Origin: Rheinheimera sp.
Lineage (GTDB): Bacteria > Pseudomonadota > Gammaproteobacteria > Enterobacterales > Alteromonadaceae
Reading direction: 5' to 3'
DNA length: 64,000 bases
NCBI GenBank assembly: GCA_003543135.1
Contig: DPJG01000007.1
Span: forward strand, 47,940 to 111,939
In this document: one piece after another, positions 27,924 through 36,499 of the stretch
Layout: each line of letters begins with the position of its first letter
Position numbering within the stretch: position 1 is the first letter of the stretch
Made by a program: the position numbers and the translations under genes
The notes under the pieces: model-generated
Databases searched by the model: none
What the model saw: the letters and a program-made list of their open reading frames with translations, nothing else
Told to the model about the DNA's origin: nothing

Positions 27924-29126
27924 ATGTGGCAGGTGTATCAAAAAGAATTATTAGAGCTGATGCGTGATAAAAAAACACTGATGTTTGTGGTGTTATTGCC
28001 GCTGCTGATTTTCCCTTTGTTATTTGGCCTGATGGGGCTGGTGATGAGTAACGTCAGTCGCCAGGCTGAAGCTGAAGAGCACCGTTATGTGATTATCAAC
28101 GCAGAGCGGGCGCCGGCTTTTGCAGACGCATTGTTTTACCATAAAAACTTTAAAAAAGTGGAGACTGAACTCACCGCAGCTGAAGATTTAAAGCAGGCCA
28201 TCCGCGATGATAAATTTGATGTGGCTATTGTGATCCCTGCTGATTTTGATGTCAGTGCGGAGAATTTAAATCAAAGCAAATGGCAGCTTATTCACAATAG
28301 TTCGTCGCAGTTGGATATGATATCCAAACATTTTAACGACTTGCTCAAAACCTTCAGTAAAAAACTGCAACAGGACAAACTGGCCGGTTTAGGGGTGAGC
28401 TCTGATAAAGTTGCCGCAGTGCTGGAGCCTGTGACCGTTGAGCGCATCAACACAGCCGAAAGCCGGGAAAATATTGGCGAAAAAATAGGTGGTTTTATCG
28501 CTTATTTACTGGTGCCGCTGGTGCTGGCTGGCGCGTCTTATCCGGCCATGGATATTGGTGCCGGTGAAAAAGAGCGGGGCACTTTAGAAACTTTGCTCAT
28601 TTGTCCGATCAGCCGCAGTGCGATAGTGCTGGGTAAGTTTTTAACAGTGCTGACCACAGGGTTGGTCTCGGCTGCACTGACGGTAATAAGTTTTGGCGGC
28701 TGGGGTTATCTGATAGGCTCTATGGCCGGTGTGGATGTGGTTGCCAAAACGATGGAAACCTTAGGTTTTATTGATTTAACATTGATTCTGGCGCTGTTAC
28801 TGCCGTTGTCGGCCATATTTGCCGCGTTATTGCTGAGTTTGTCGATTTACGCCCGCAGTTATAAAGAAGCACAAAATTATATTGGTCCAGTCACTATGGT
28901 GGTATTTATGCCGCTGGTAGTGGCTATTTTGCCAGGTGTGGAGCTGAACTGGAAAACCGCTATGGTGCCAGTGCTTAATGTGGCTTTGTCTATTAAAGAG
29001 CTGGTCAAAGGTACTATCGATTATCTGTTATTGGCCGCTGTGCTGGGGTCAACCTTGTTAATCGCTGCTGCCGCCATTGCTTTTTGCGTGTCCTGGTTTC
29101 AAAAGGAAAAAGTGCTGTTTCGCTAG
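27924..29126 (+). CDS. natB: ABC transporter permease (NatB-like, ABC-2 type)
   Basis: 400 aa. A first helix near residues 20-40 (LMFVVLLPLLIFPLLFGLMG) is followed by a large extracytoplasmic domain of about 150 residues, then five or six helices from about residue 180. The cytoplasmic segment GAGEKERGTLETLLICPISR is the typical coupling motif of NatB and related exporters. It starts directly after the ATPase gene stop, GGAGG lying inside the upstream coding end, so translation is coupled. A strong terminator follows. Confidence 0.9.
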   Translation: MWQVYQKELLELMRDKKTLMFVVLLPLLIFPLLFGLMGLVMSNVSRQAEAEEHRYVIINAERAPAFADALFYHKNFKKVETELTAAEDLKQAIRDDKFDVAIVIPADFDVSAENLNQSKWQLIHNSSSQLDMISKHFNDLLKTFSKKLQQDKLAGLGVSSDKVAAVLEPVTVERINTAESRENIGEKIGGFIAYLLVPLVLAGASYPAMDIGAGEKERGTLETLLICPISRSAIVLGKFLTVLTTGLVSAALTVISFGGWGYLIGSMAGVDVVAKTMETLGFIDLTLILALLLPLSAIFAALLLSLSIYARSYKEAQNYIGPVTMVVFMPLVVAILPGVELNWKTAMVPVLNVALSIKELVKGTIDYLLLAAVLGSTLLIAAAAIAFCVSWFQKEKVLFR

Positions 29127-29164
29127 ATACAAAGTTGCTGCACTGATTTATCGATAAAGATATG

Positions 29165-29195
29165 GCCAAAACTTCCGGGTTTTGGCTTTCTTTTT
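29165..29195 (+). terminator. Terminator after the ABC exporter genes
   Basis: GCCAAAAC-TTCCGG-GTTTTGGC followed by TTTCTTTTT. Confidence 0.9.
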
Positions 29196-29290
29196 CGCTG
29201 TGAGTCGTCATTTGCCACCGGCTATTTATGCCGGATTTGTCTGCCGTTGATGTTTGCTGATTTGGGGCCCGGCGCTCGGACAGCTGTACT

Positions 29291-29320
29291 ATGCAGTTCT
29301 ATGCAGTTCTATGCAGTTCC
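29291..29320 (+). repeat. Three tandem 10-bp repeats before the Nudix gene
   Basis: ATGCAGTTCT repeated three times (the last unit ends in C), 24-53 bp before the start codon. The period is close to one helical turn, so copy number change would shift promoter or leader spacing. Confidence 0.9.
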
Positions 29321-29343
29321 CGCTAAATTGTAAGGAGCTTGTG

Positions 29344-30129
29344 ATGTTTAAAGCTGTAGTTAATCCCTATGGCGGTTGTTATATCGGGCCTGAGCAATTG
29401 CTGGTGGCCGGTGAGCCTTTGCCGCCAGAGATATTTCGCAGCCAGCTTGCCAGCAGTATTCAAAGCTGGCAGCTGCAGTATCAACTGATTTGGCTGGAGC
29501 TAAACGCTGCTTGTGCCACTTTGATTGCCGAGGCTCTGGCACAGGGCTTTTCTTACCATCACTGTCAGGCGGACACCCTGATGCTGGTGCGAAAACTCAA
29601 AACCGACAGTTATTTACCTCTGGCGGCCACCCACAGTATTGGTGTTGGTGCGCTGGTTTGGTCGCCATCAGGTCAGGTACTGATGGTCAAAGAACTTCCT
29701 TTGGCCGGACAAAAACCGGGTTATTTTAAGCTGCCAGGTGGCATGGTGGAGCCAAAAGAGCATCTGGCTAGTGCTGTGGTGCGTGAAGTGCTGGAAGAAA
29801 CCGGCGTTGTCGCCAGCTTTCATTCTGTGCTTGGCATGCGCCATCACCATCAGGGGCAATTTGGGGCATCCAACCTTTATATTGTTTGTCAGTTATTTGC
29901 CACAACCACAGCATTAACTCCGGCCGCCAATGAAATCGCTGACGTGCGCTGGTTTGACGTTGAAACTTATTTAAAGGATGAAAACGCCAGTTTATACAAT
30001 AAGTTAATCTTAGAGTCTGCCGTTAGCCAGCCGCAATTAGTGGCGCATCAGGTCCCGGGTTATATGAAGTCTGCTGCTGACTATGAGATTTTTTTGCCCG
30101 CATTAGCGGGTGATGAAGTTCCAAAATAG
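29344..30129 (+). CDS. Nudix hydrolase with N-terminal pre-Nudix domain
   Basis: About 261 aa from ATG 29344, which has a clear TAAGGAG; the frame stays open 90 bases further up, but that part covers the tandem repeats and is not protein-like. Residues about 1-95 are an acetyltransferase-like pre-Nudix domain as in human NUDT6-type proteins (QLIWLELNAACATLIAEAL, FSYHHCQADTLMLVRKL). The Nudix box is complete: GGMVEPKEHLASAVVREVLE followed by ETGV. Substrate unknown. Confidence 0.88.
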   Translation: MFKAVVNPYGGCYIGPEQLLVAGEPLPPEIFRSQLASSIQSWQLQYQLIWLELNAACATLIAEALAQGFSYHHCQADTLMLVRKLKTDSYLPLAATHSIGVGALVWSPSGQVLMVKELPLAGQKPGYFKLPGGMVEPKEHLASAVVREVLEETGVVASFHSVLGMRHHHQGQFGASNLYIVCQLFATTTALTPAANEIADVRWFDVETYLKDENASLYNKLILESAVSQPQLVAHQVPGYMKSAADYEIFLPALAGDEVPK

Positions 30130-30246
30130 ATCTGTTGTAAAAACATTCAGTTAAAACATTTGCGGTGAATGGTGCTTGAAAATTCAGCAAAATTACCAGA
30201 GGCTACTGTTTGAATTTTCACCAACCAGCCAACAGAGCGGGGACTT

Positions 30247-30441
30247 ATGATGACTTCAGATTTTGTAAAACAAGTTCACCTGGAAACTGCACGTCGTTAT
30301 CAGCAACAAGGTTATGGCATGGATGCTCTGATCGAGCACTTTCATAAAGTGGCGCTGGATGACGATGATATTGCTGAGCTGTTAAGCCAGATGCAAGGCT
30401 TTGGTGCTAAACAACAGCATGACAAAGATTCATGTTTGTAG
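30247..30441 (+). CDS. Small acidic hypothetical protein
   Basis: 64 aa (63 if the second ATG is used), after a GGGGAC site. Mostly helical: FVKQVHLETARRYQQQGYGM and ALIEHFHKVALDDDDIAELLSQM. A single Cys lies at the C-terminus. I do not recognise it; the reading frame ends right before a strong terminator, which supports it being a real gene. Confidence 0.6.
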   Translation: MMTSDFVKQVHLETARRYQQQGYGMDALIEHFHKVALDDDDIAELLSQMQGFGAKQQHDKDSCL

Positions 30442-30463
30442 CAGTGCTTGCTGCGTGAAAGAT

Positions 30464-30502
30464 GCATAAAAAAACACCGCACAAGGCGGTGTTTTTTTAT
30501 GC
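30464..30502. terminator. Long bidirectional terminator
   Basis: CACCGC-ACAAG-GCGGTG with runs of seven As and seven Ts on the two sides; the dyad extends to 17 bp on each arm (GCAT at the outer ends). It serves the small gene and the convergent rimO. Confidence 0.92.
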
Positions 30503-30515
30503 AGCAGCTGGTGCT

Positions 30516-31832
30516 TTAGTTCACACGGCTGGCCCATAAATCATATTCGTCAGCGGCTTCCACCACGGCTTTAATCACATCACCGGGTTTCACATCCATC
30601 AGACCATTGAGGTACACAGCACCGTCAATTTCCGGCGCGTCGGCAAAACTGCGGCCAATGGCACCTTCATCATCCACTTCGTCAATCAGCACATCAATCA
30701 CGCGGCCCACTTTGGCTTGTAACCGTGCAGCACTGATTTTTTGCTGAGTGGCCATAAAACGGTGATAACGTTCTTCTTTGATTTCTTCCGGCACCGGATC
30801 CGGTAACTCGTTGGCCTTGGCACCTTCAACCGGGCTGTATTTAAAACAGCCAACACGGTCCAGCTGCGCTTCTTCCAGGAAGTTTAATAATTCCTGGAAT
30901 TCTTCTTCTGTTTCACCCGGGAAACCGACAATAAAAGTAGAGCGGATGGTTAGATCCGGACAAATGGCACGCCATTTTTTAATACGCTCTAAGGTGCGCT
31001 CGGCCTGACCTGGTCGTTTCATTAATTTCAGAATGCGCGGGCTGGCGTGCTGGAACGGAATATCCAGATATGGCAATAACTTACCTTCTGCCATTAATGG
31101 GATCACATCATCCACATGCGGGTAAGGGTAGACATAGTGTAAACGTACCCAAATGCCGAGTTCCGCCAGCGCTTCACACAAAGCCTGCATTGAGGTTTTG
31201 ACCGGCTGACCATTCCAGAAACCGGTGCGGTGTTTAACATCGACACCATAAGCGCTGGTGTCCTGTGAAATCACCAGCAGTTCTTTCACGCCGGCTTTTT
31301 GTAAACGGGCCGCTTCGTCCAGCACTTCGCCAATAGGGCGGCTGACCAAATCACCGCGCATTGACGGGATAATGCAGAAAGTACAACGGTGGTTACAACC
31401 TTCTGAAATTTTTAAATAAGCATAATGTTTTGGCGTTAACTTCACGCCTGTGTCCGGCACCAACTGTAAAAACGGGTCGTATTTTGGTTTTGGTACAAAC
31501 TGATGCACCTGATCCAGCACGTTTTCATAAGCATGTGGGCCAGTGATACCCAGTACATTGGGGTGCACCTGACGGATTTCATCTTCACGGGCGCCGAGGC
31601 AGCCGGTGACAATCACTTTGCCGTTTTCAGCGAGAGCTTCACCGATAGTGTCCAGGGATTCCTGCACTGCGCTGTCGATAAAACCACAGGTGTTAACAAT
31701 CACCAGCTCGGCGTCGTCGTACGATGGCACTATGTTATAACCCTCAACTTTCAGTTGTGTCAGGATCCGCTCGGAATCGACCAGATTTTTCGGACAGCCA
31801 AGGCTTACAAAGCCAACTTTAGGTTGTGACAT
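30516..31832 (-). CDS. rimO: Ribosomal protein S12 methylthiotransferase RimO
   Basis: About 438 aa from ATG 31832; an open upstream extension of 49 codons lacks family similarity, and GAAGG lies before 31832. It is a radical-SAM enzyme adding a methylthio group to an Asp of ribosomal protein S12. The N-terminal UPF0004 domain has [16 protein letters not shown] and [14 protein letters not shown] with the auxiliary-cluster cysteines. The radical-SAM motif is [13 protein letters not shown] (CxxxCxxC), and a C-terminal TRAM domain begins near [13 protein letters not shown]. Single gene. Confidence 0.96.
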   Translation of the reverse strand: MSQPKVGFVSLGCPKNLVDSERILTQLKVEGYNIVPSYDDAELVIVNTCGFIDSAVQESLDTIGEALAENGKVIVTGCLGAREDEIRQVHPNVLGITGPHAYENVLDQVHQFVPKPKYDPFLQLVPDTGVKLTPKHYAYLKISEGCNHRCTFCIIPSMRGDLVSRPIGEVLDEAARLQKAGVKELLVISQDTSAYGVDVKHRTGFWNGQPVKTSMQALCEALAELGIWVRLHYVYPYPHVDDVIPLMAEGKLLPYLDIPFQHASPRILKLMKRPGQAERTLERIKKWRAICPDLTIRSTFIVGFPGETEEEFQELLNFLEEAQLDRVGCFKYSPVEGAKANELPDPVPEEIKEERYHRFMATQQKISAARLQAKVGRVIDVLIDEVDDEGAIGRSFADAPEIDGAVYLNGLMDVKPGDVIKAVVEAADEYDLWASRVN

Positions 31833-32375
31833 AACAAAACTACCTTCGGGAAAATGGGCGCGTATTTTAAACGAAAGCGCAGACGGCCACCAGCGCTTTA
31901 TCAACCGCAGTCTGAAATCAGTGACATGCCACTTTGTTTGCAGGCTGTATGCCGGGGCATTTTTTAATTTAAAGAGCATTTACGAGTTGTGTCAGGATGG
32001 TTTACACAATGTAATTTAAATGTTTTTCATTATTTACAGTATTGCAGCGTTCAGCTTGGGGGTTTTGCAACAATTAGCGTTAAATGTGTTTTGTATCTAA
32101 TTGAATTGAAAGAAAAATTACATTTAACTTGTCCACCTTTTTGCTTTGAACTGATATTTACAAATTAAAACACATTTCGTCAGCTTTTTTTACTCGAGTT
32201 CAGTTGGTGACTCACCAGTCCAGCTGGCGGGGTGAATTTCACAATGATTTTGTGTAAACAAAATGTTGGCAGAGATATTGCTTTTGCTTGCCGCCATGTA
32301 ACAAATGTAAAGGCGTTGCTGGTCGGGCAAAATAAAAATTGACTCACTTATAACTCTAAATAATCCAGGTTAACT
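31833..32375. other. Divergent intergenic region of about 540 bp
   Basis: AT-rich spacer between rimO and the PEP-CTERM gene. It holds a sigma-54 promoter match (listed separately) and two copies of GTTTACACAA in inverted orientation at 32000-32009 and 32250-32259, the second directly upstream of the sigma-54 site. These could be activator or repressor sites. No gene seen. Confidence 0.6.
32266..32282 (+). promoter_or_regulatory. Sigma-54 (RpoN) promoter match before the PEP-CTERM gene
   Basis: TTGGCA-N6-TTGCT, with GG at 32268-32269 and GC at 32280-32281 separated by exactly 10 bases, fits the -24/-12 consensus. Transcription would start near 32293, 83 bases before the gene. PEP-CTERM genes in other bacteria are known to be controlled by PrsK/PrsR with RpoN, which agrees with this. 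Confidence 0.6.
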
Positions 32376-33173
32376 ATGAACAAAAATAACTTAAATATGG
32401 CAAGCGTCTGCAGCAGCGCTCTGTCCGGTGTTGCTTCGCTGAAAAAATTAACTCTGTCTTTAGCTGGTGCAGCAGTGCTCTGCGCAGGCCAGGCGCAGGC
32501 CGGCGTGATGAACGTAGATTTTGAAGAGCAAGAGTGGTTATACGGCAGTTCTTATGGTGACGCGCTTTACGAAGCCGGCGATTTGCTGGCGTACAAAAAT
32601 CTGCTGTTTTCTTTTAGCAGTCTGGATACAGGCTCGGTGGGTTCAATAGTGGATGGTGCCGATCCATACAACTGTTATGGCATGAAATGTCCTGTCAACA
32701 ACGGCAGCAGCTATTATGCCGGTGTCAATGATGGTTGGCTGACTATCAGTCAGCGAGATCCTGCCAATCTGCACGGTATTCGCTTATTAGGTATGGATTT
32801 TGGTTTTGTCGAAACTCTGGCCGGACTTGGCAGTTATGCTGCCGGTAAAATGGTGTTGACCGCCAGTCGTTTTGACGGTTCTTTTGTGCAACTGATGAAA
32901 GAGTTCCCGTTGCGTGATGCACAGGGGGATCATCAGTTTGCCCGCTGGGATGATATTGACAGCCTGCTGGGCGGTCAACGTTTCAGCACTATCAGCTTTA
33001 ATGCCTGTTTATATGATGTGGATGGTGCCTGTGTTCGTGAAGCTGCAAAAAAAGGCAGTTTTGCCATTGATAACCTGAGTGTTGATGTGCCTGAACCTGC
33101 AAGTATCGCAGTTTTTTCTTTTGCACTGGCTGGCCTGGCTCTGCGCCGTCGCCGTCAACAACAAGCAGCATAA
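32376..33173 (+). CDS. PEP-CTERM sorting domain protein
   Basis: 265 aa. An N-terminal signal peptide has a long hydrophilic lead and a core LTLSLAGAAVLCAGQAQA (cleavage near residue 43). The C-terminus has all three PEP-CTERM parts: VPEPAS, a hydrophobic helix (IAVFSFALAGLAL) and a basic cluster RRRRQQQ. Exosortase recognises this tag and removes or anchors the protein during export with exopolysaccharide. The mature domain is probably a beta-sandwich (FAIDNLSVDV near its end) with two CX4-5C-like Cys pairs; its ligand is unknown. No exosortase gene is in the window. It is followed after 13 bp by a subtilase gene. Confidence 0.92.
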   Translation: MNKNNLNMASVCSSALSGVASLKKLTLSLAGAAVLCAGQAQAGVMNVDFEEQEWLYGSSYGDALYEAGDLLAYKNLLFSFSSLDTGSVGSIVDGADPYNCYGMKCPVNNGSSYYAGVNDGWLTISQRDPANLHGIRLLGMDFGFVETLAGLGSYAAGKMVLTASRFDGSFVQLMKEFPLRDAQGDHQFARWDDIDSLLGGQRFSTISFNACLYDVDGACVREAAKKGSFAIDNLSVDVPEPASIAVFSFALAGLALRRRRQQQAA

Positions 33174-33186
33174 CAGGGGCTTTTTT

Positions 33187-36100
33187 ATGAAATTATCTCA
33201 AATTTCGCTGGCGATGCTGACTGTGCTGGCAACCAATTCGGCACTGGCGGCACAGAGCAATGAAGTACGTCGGCCTTATATAGTTCAGCTTTCGGCTGCG
33301 CCGGTCGCGTCTTATACCGGTGGTATTAACGGTTTAAAAGCCACAAAACCGGCAGCCGGGCAGCGACTGAATGTGGAACAGCCTCAGGTTCAGACCTATC
33401 AGTCATATCTTGCTGAACAGCAGGCGCAGGTGCTGGAGCTGCTACCGGAAGTTCAGCCTTCCCATCAATACCGCCTGGTGTTTAATGGTTTTTCGGCGAT
33501 GTTAACTGACGACGAAGTGCGGGCACTGAAGAAAAACAGTGCAGTGGCAGCTATCCGTGTCGACCAGCCACAGGAACCTACCACCAACTACACACCAGGT
33601 TTTCTGAAACTGGATATTCCTGACGGTATTTGGGCAAAAGCCGGTGGTCAGGGCGCTGCCGGTGAAGATGTGATTATTGGTGTGATAGACAGTGGTGTAT
33701 GGCCGGAAAACCCGGCTTTTGCCGACCGTGTTGATGAAAACGGTGTTGCCACTTTCTCCGGCGAAGGCAGCGAAGCCTATGGCCCGGCGCCAGCCAAATG
33801 GAAGGGAAGTTGTCAGGCAGGCGAAGGCTTTAGCTTAAGTAACTGTAATAACAAACTGATCGGTGCCCAGTATTTTGATGCCACCTACCGCAGCCTCATT
33901 GCACAGGGGTTGTATTCGCCACACTGGAGTGACTATGTATCGCCACGTGATAACGGCGGTCACGGTACTCACACCGCCTCTACTGCAGGTGGTAACGCAA
34001 AAGTGGACGCCAATGTGGCCGGTGTTGCCATGGGCTATGCATCTGGCATAGCACCACGTGCCCGTATTGCCGCCTACAAAGTGTGCTGGAGTTATAAAGA
34101 TCCGGCCAACCCTGTGATGCCCAAAAACTCCTGTTTTACCGGTGATAACGTGGCAGCCATTGAAAAAGCCGTGGCAGATGGTGTTGATGTGATTAACTAT
34201 TCCATCAGCGGCAGTCAGACCACGGTGAACGATCCGGTGGAACTTGCCTTTTTAGGTGCTGCCAATGCCGGTGTATTTGTGGCTGCTTCTGCCGGTAACA
34301 GTGGTCCCGGCAACGCAGTGGCGCATTTAGGACCCTGGTTAACGACAGTTGGGGCATCGACGCACGACAGATTAAACGCTGCCAATGTGGTGCTGGATAA
34401 TGGCGCCAGCTATCAGGGCGGTTCGTTAAATCAGACCGCTTTAGCGCCAAGCAATATGATTAGAGCTCGCGATGCGGCACTGCCAGGCGTAAATCTGGTT
34501 CAGGCCGATTTATGTTACGGTGCGACCGATGGCGCTGTAGTGCTCGACCCTGCCAAAGTTGTCGGTAAAGTTGTGATCTGTGATCGCGGCACCACCAATC
34601 TGGTGAATAAAAGTCTGGCGGTGAGTCAGGCCGGTGGTGTGGGTACTATTATCAGCAACGTCGCGGGCGGCTCAGCCACCATTTCGGCTTTTGCGCATGT
34701 GATCCCAACAGTACATTTAAGTCAGGCAGATGGCACAGCGGTAAAAAATCATTTATTGGCAAATAACGCAGCAACAGCAGCAATGACGAAGTTTTCTGCG
34801 GTGAAAGGTCCTACTGGCGCCCCGATGATGGCAGGCTTTTCGTCGCGCGGACCTAACCGCGGTTATGCCAATATGCTCAAACCGGATTTAACAGCGCCAG
34901 GTGTGGATATTCTGGCAGGATATGTGCCGGCCACCACTGAAGCTGAGCGTAATGATATTGCCAACGGCACAGATGCAGCGCCTGCCTGGGATTTTCTGCA
35001 AGGCACGTCAATGTCTAGCCCGCATGTTGCCGGCTTAGCGGCGTTGTTAAAGCAACAACATCCGGACTGGTCGCCTGCGATGATCAAGTCTGCATTGATG
35101 ACAACGGGCAGTATGACATTAAACGACGGTCTGGCTGGAGCACAAAATGGCACCTTGCCTTGGGGGCAGGGTGCAGGTCACGTGATGCCAAATAAAGCGG
35201 TTGCACCTGGCCTGGTGTATGACATTAAGCCTGTGGACTATGTGCGTTTCCTTTGTGGTATTAATGCACCTTCAGTGGCTGCTGCAGTATGTGCAAATGT
35301 AGGGCGTGTCGCTGATTACAATCTGAATTTACCCTCTATCACTATCGCCAATAACCTGGGTTCAACCACAGTACAGCGTACTGTCACTCATGTTGGGGAT
35401 TCGACCGCAACTTATACCGCAACTGCTGTGGTTCCGGGTTATCAGGTAACGGTGTCACCGTCCAGTCTGACGCTGGCGCCAAATCAGTCGGCGACTTTTA
35501 ACGTCACTACAACCCGCACCTCAGCTGCTATTGGTAGCTGGGCCTTTGGTGGCCTGGTGTGGTCGGACGGCGTGAACGAAGTGAGAAGTCCGGTCTCGTT
35601 AAAATCTGTGTTGTTTGGCTCTGTAGCCGAACTGACCAGCGAGCAGGCCACAGGCCGTCTGATGTTCCCGATAGGTACAGGTTTTGCCGGTGCCATGAGT
35701 TCTGCAGTGGCTGGTTTAAAAGCGGCAACAGTCACGCCTCTGACCATTGGCCAGGCGCCAAGCGGAACTATTGAAAGCTCCACGCAGTTATCGGCGGCAT
35801 GCCGTGCCAATGCCAAAGGCACTGTGATGCGCGATCTGGTGGTGCCTGTGAATACAGTGGTATTACGTGCAGCCACCTTTAATGTGGAAACCAGCGGGCA
35901 TAGCAGTCCGGCAGGTGATGACATTGACTTGATCCTGTTAAACCCGGCAAATACCGTGGTTGCCACCAGTTTAAAAGCAGGCTCGGACGAACAGGTTCAG
36001 CTGTTAAACCCGGCGGCCGGTACTTATAAAGTTTGTCTGGGTGGTTATCAGCTGGCGAACAACACCTCTTCCGACTTTAACCTGTCAACCTGGGCGGTCA

Positions 36101-36336
36101 GCACTGCGGACAAAGGCGGCAGTTTCCGCCTGAGTATGCCAGGCACCGCAGTGGTGGGTGGCACACCAACGGTGAGCCTGAGTTGGTCTGGTTTAGCCAG
36201 CGGTAAACGTTACCTCGCTGGTATGCGTTTTATCAGCGGTGCAAGCACACTGAGCACATCAGTGTTAACGGTGAACACCAATGATCCGCTGCCCATGGCC
36301 GAAGTAGAAAAAGCCGTGATGGTGGTGGCGGAATAA
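33187..36336 (+). CDS. Secreted S8 subtilisin-like protease with plant-subtilase architecture
   Basis: About 1049 aa from ATG 33187; the frame is open upstream only through overlap with the preceding gene. Signal peptide (ends ALAAQS), inhibitor I9 prodomain (YIVQLSAAPVASY to VAAIRVDQ, about 25-135), then the catalytic domain with Asp in VIDSGVWPENPAF, His in GGHGTHTAST and Ser in GTSMSSPHVAGLAALL. A PA domain is inserted between His and Ser (CDRGTTNLVNKSLAV...). Fn3-like domain follows (about 750-830) and a C-terminal beta-rich part with a PPC-like stretch (DDIDLILLNPANTVVA). PAKWKGSC and NNKLIGAQYFD match the cucumisin-type plant subtilases. Co-transcription with the PEP-CTERM gene is very likely. 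Confidence 0.93.
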   Translation: MKLSQISLAMLTVLATNSALAAQSNEVRRPYIVQLSAAPVASYTGGINGLKATKPAAGQRLNVEQPQVQTYQSYLAEQQAQVLELLPEVQPSHQYRLVFNGFSAMLTDDEVRALKKNSAVAAIRVDQPQEPTTNYTPGFLKLDIPDGIWAKAGGQGAAGEDVIIGVIDSGVWPENPAFADRVDENGVATFSGEGSEAYGPAPAKWKGSCQAGEGFSLSNCNNKLIGAQYFDATYRSLIAQGLYSPHWSDYVSPRDNGGHGTHTASTAGGNAKVDANVAGVAMGYASGIAPRARIAAYKVCWSYKDPANPVMPKNSCFTGDNVAAIEKAVADGVDVINYSISGSQTTVNDPVELAFLGAANAGVFVAASAGNSGPGNAVAHLGPWLTTVGASTHDRLNAANVVLDNGASYQGGSLNQTALAPSNMIRARDAALPGVNLVQADLCYGATDGAVVLDPAKVVGKVVICDRGTTNLVNKSLAVSQAGGVGTIISNVAGGSATISAFAHVIPTVHLSQADGTAVKNHLLANNAATAAMTKFSAVKGPTGAPMMAGFSSRGPNRGYANMLKPDLTAPGVDILAGYVPATTEAERNDIANGTDAAPAWDFLQGTSMSSPHVAGLAALLKQQHPDWSPAMIKSALMTTGSMTLNDGLAGAQNGTLPWGQGAGHVMPNKAVAPGLVYDIKPVDYVRFLCGINAPSVAAAVCANVGRVADYNLNLPSITIANNLGSTTVQRTVTHVGDSTATYTATAVVPGYQVTVSPSSLTLAPNQSATFNVTTTRTSAAIGSWAFGGLVWSDGVNEVRSPVSLKSVLFGSVAELTSEQATGRLMFPIGTGFAGAMSSAVAGLKAATVTPLTIGQAPSGTIESSTQLSAACRANAKGTVMRDLVVPVNTVVLRAATFNVETSGHSSPAGDDIDLILLNPANTVVATSLKAGSDEQVQLLNPAAGTYKVCLGGYQLANNTSSDFNLSTWAVSTADKGGSFRLSMPGTAVVGGTPTVSLSWSGLASGKRYLAGMRFISGASTLSTSVLTVNTNDPLPMAEVEKAVMVVAE

Positions 36337-36386
36337 GGTTGTCTGAATAACCAATATTTCTGCCAATAACCCCTGAGGGTTAAATG

Positions 36387-36416
36387 AAAAAACGGCGACC
36401 CAGGTCGCCGTTTTTA
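36387..36416 (+). terminator. Terminator after the subtilase
   Basis: ACGGCGAC-CCAG-GTCGCCGT followed by five Ts; a smaller hairpin TAACCC-CTGA-GGGTTA (36367-36382) precedes it. Confidence 0.9.
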
Positions 36417-36426
36417 TTGTCAATTT

Positions 36427-36453
36427 AAAACCGCCGCCATCGGCGGTGGTTTT
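36427..36453 (-). terminator. Terminator after the FTR1 gene
   Basis: A 12-bp stem (AAAACCGCCGCC / GGCGGTGGTTTT) with a 3-nt loop, back to back with the terminator of the convergent subtilase. Confidence 0.8.
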
Positions 36454-36499
36454 TACTGTTACTCAGATCTGTTATTACATCAATCGCTGAAACCGCATT

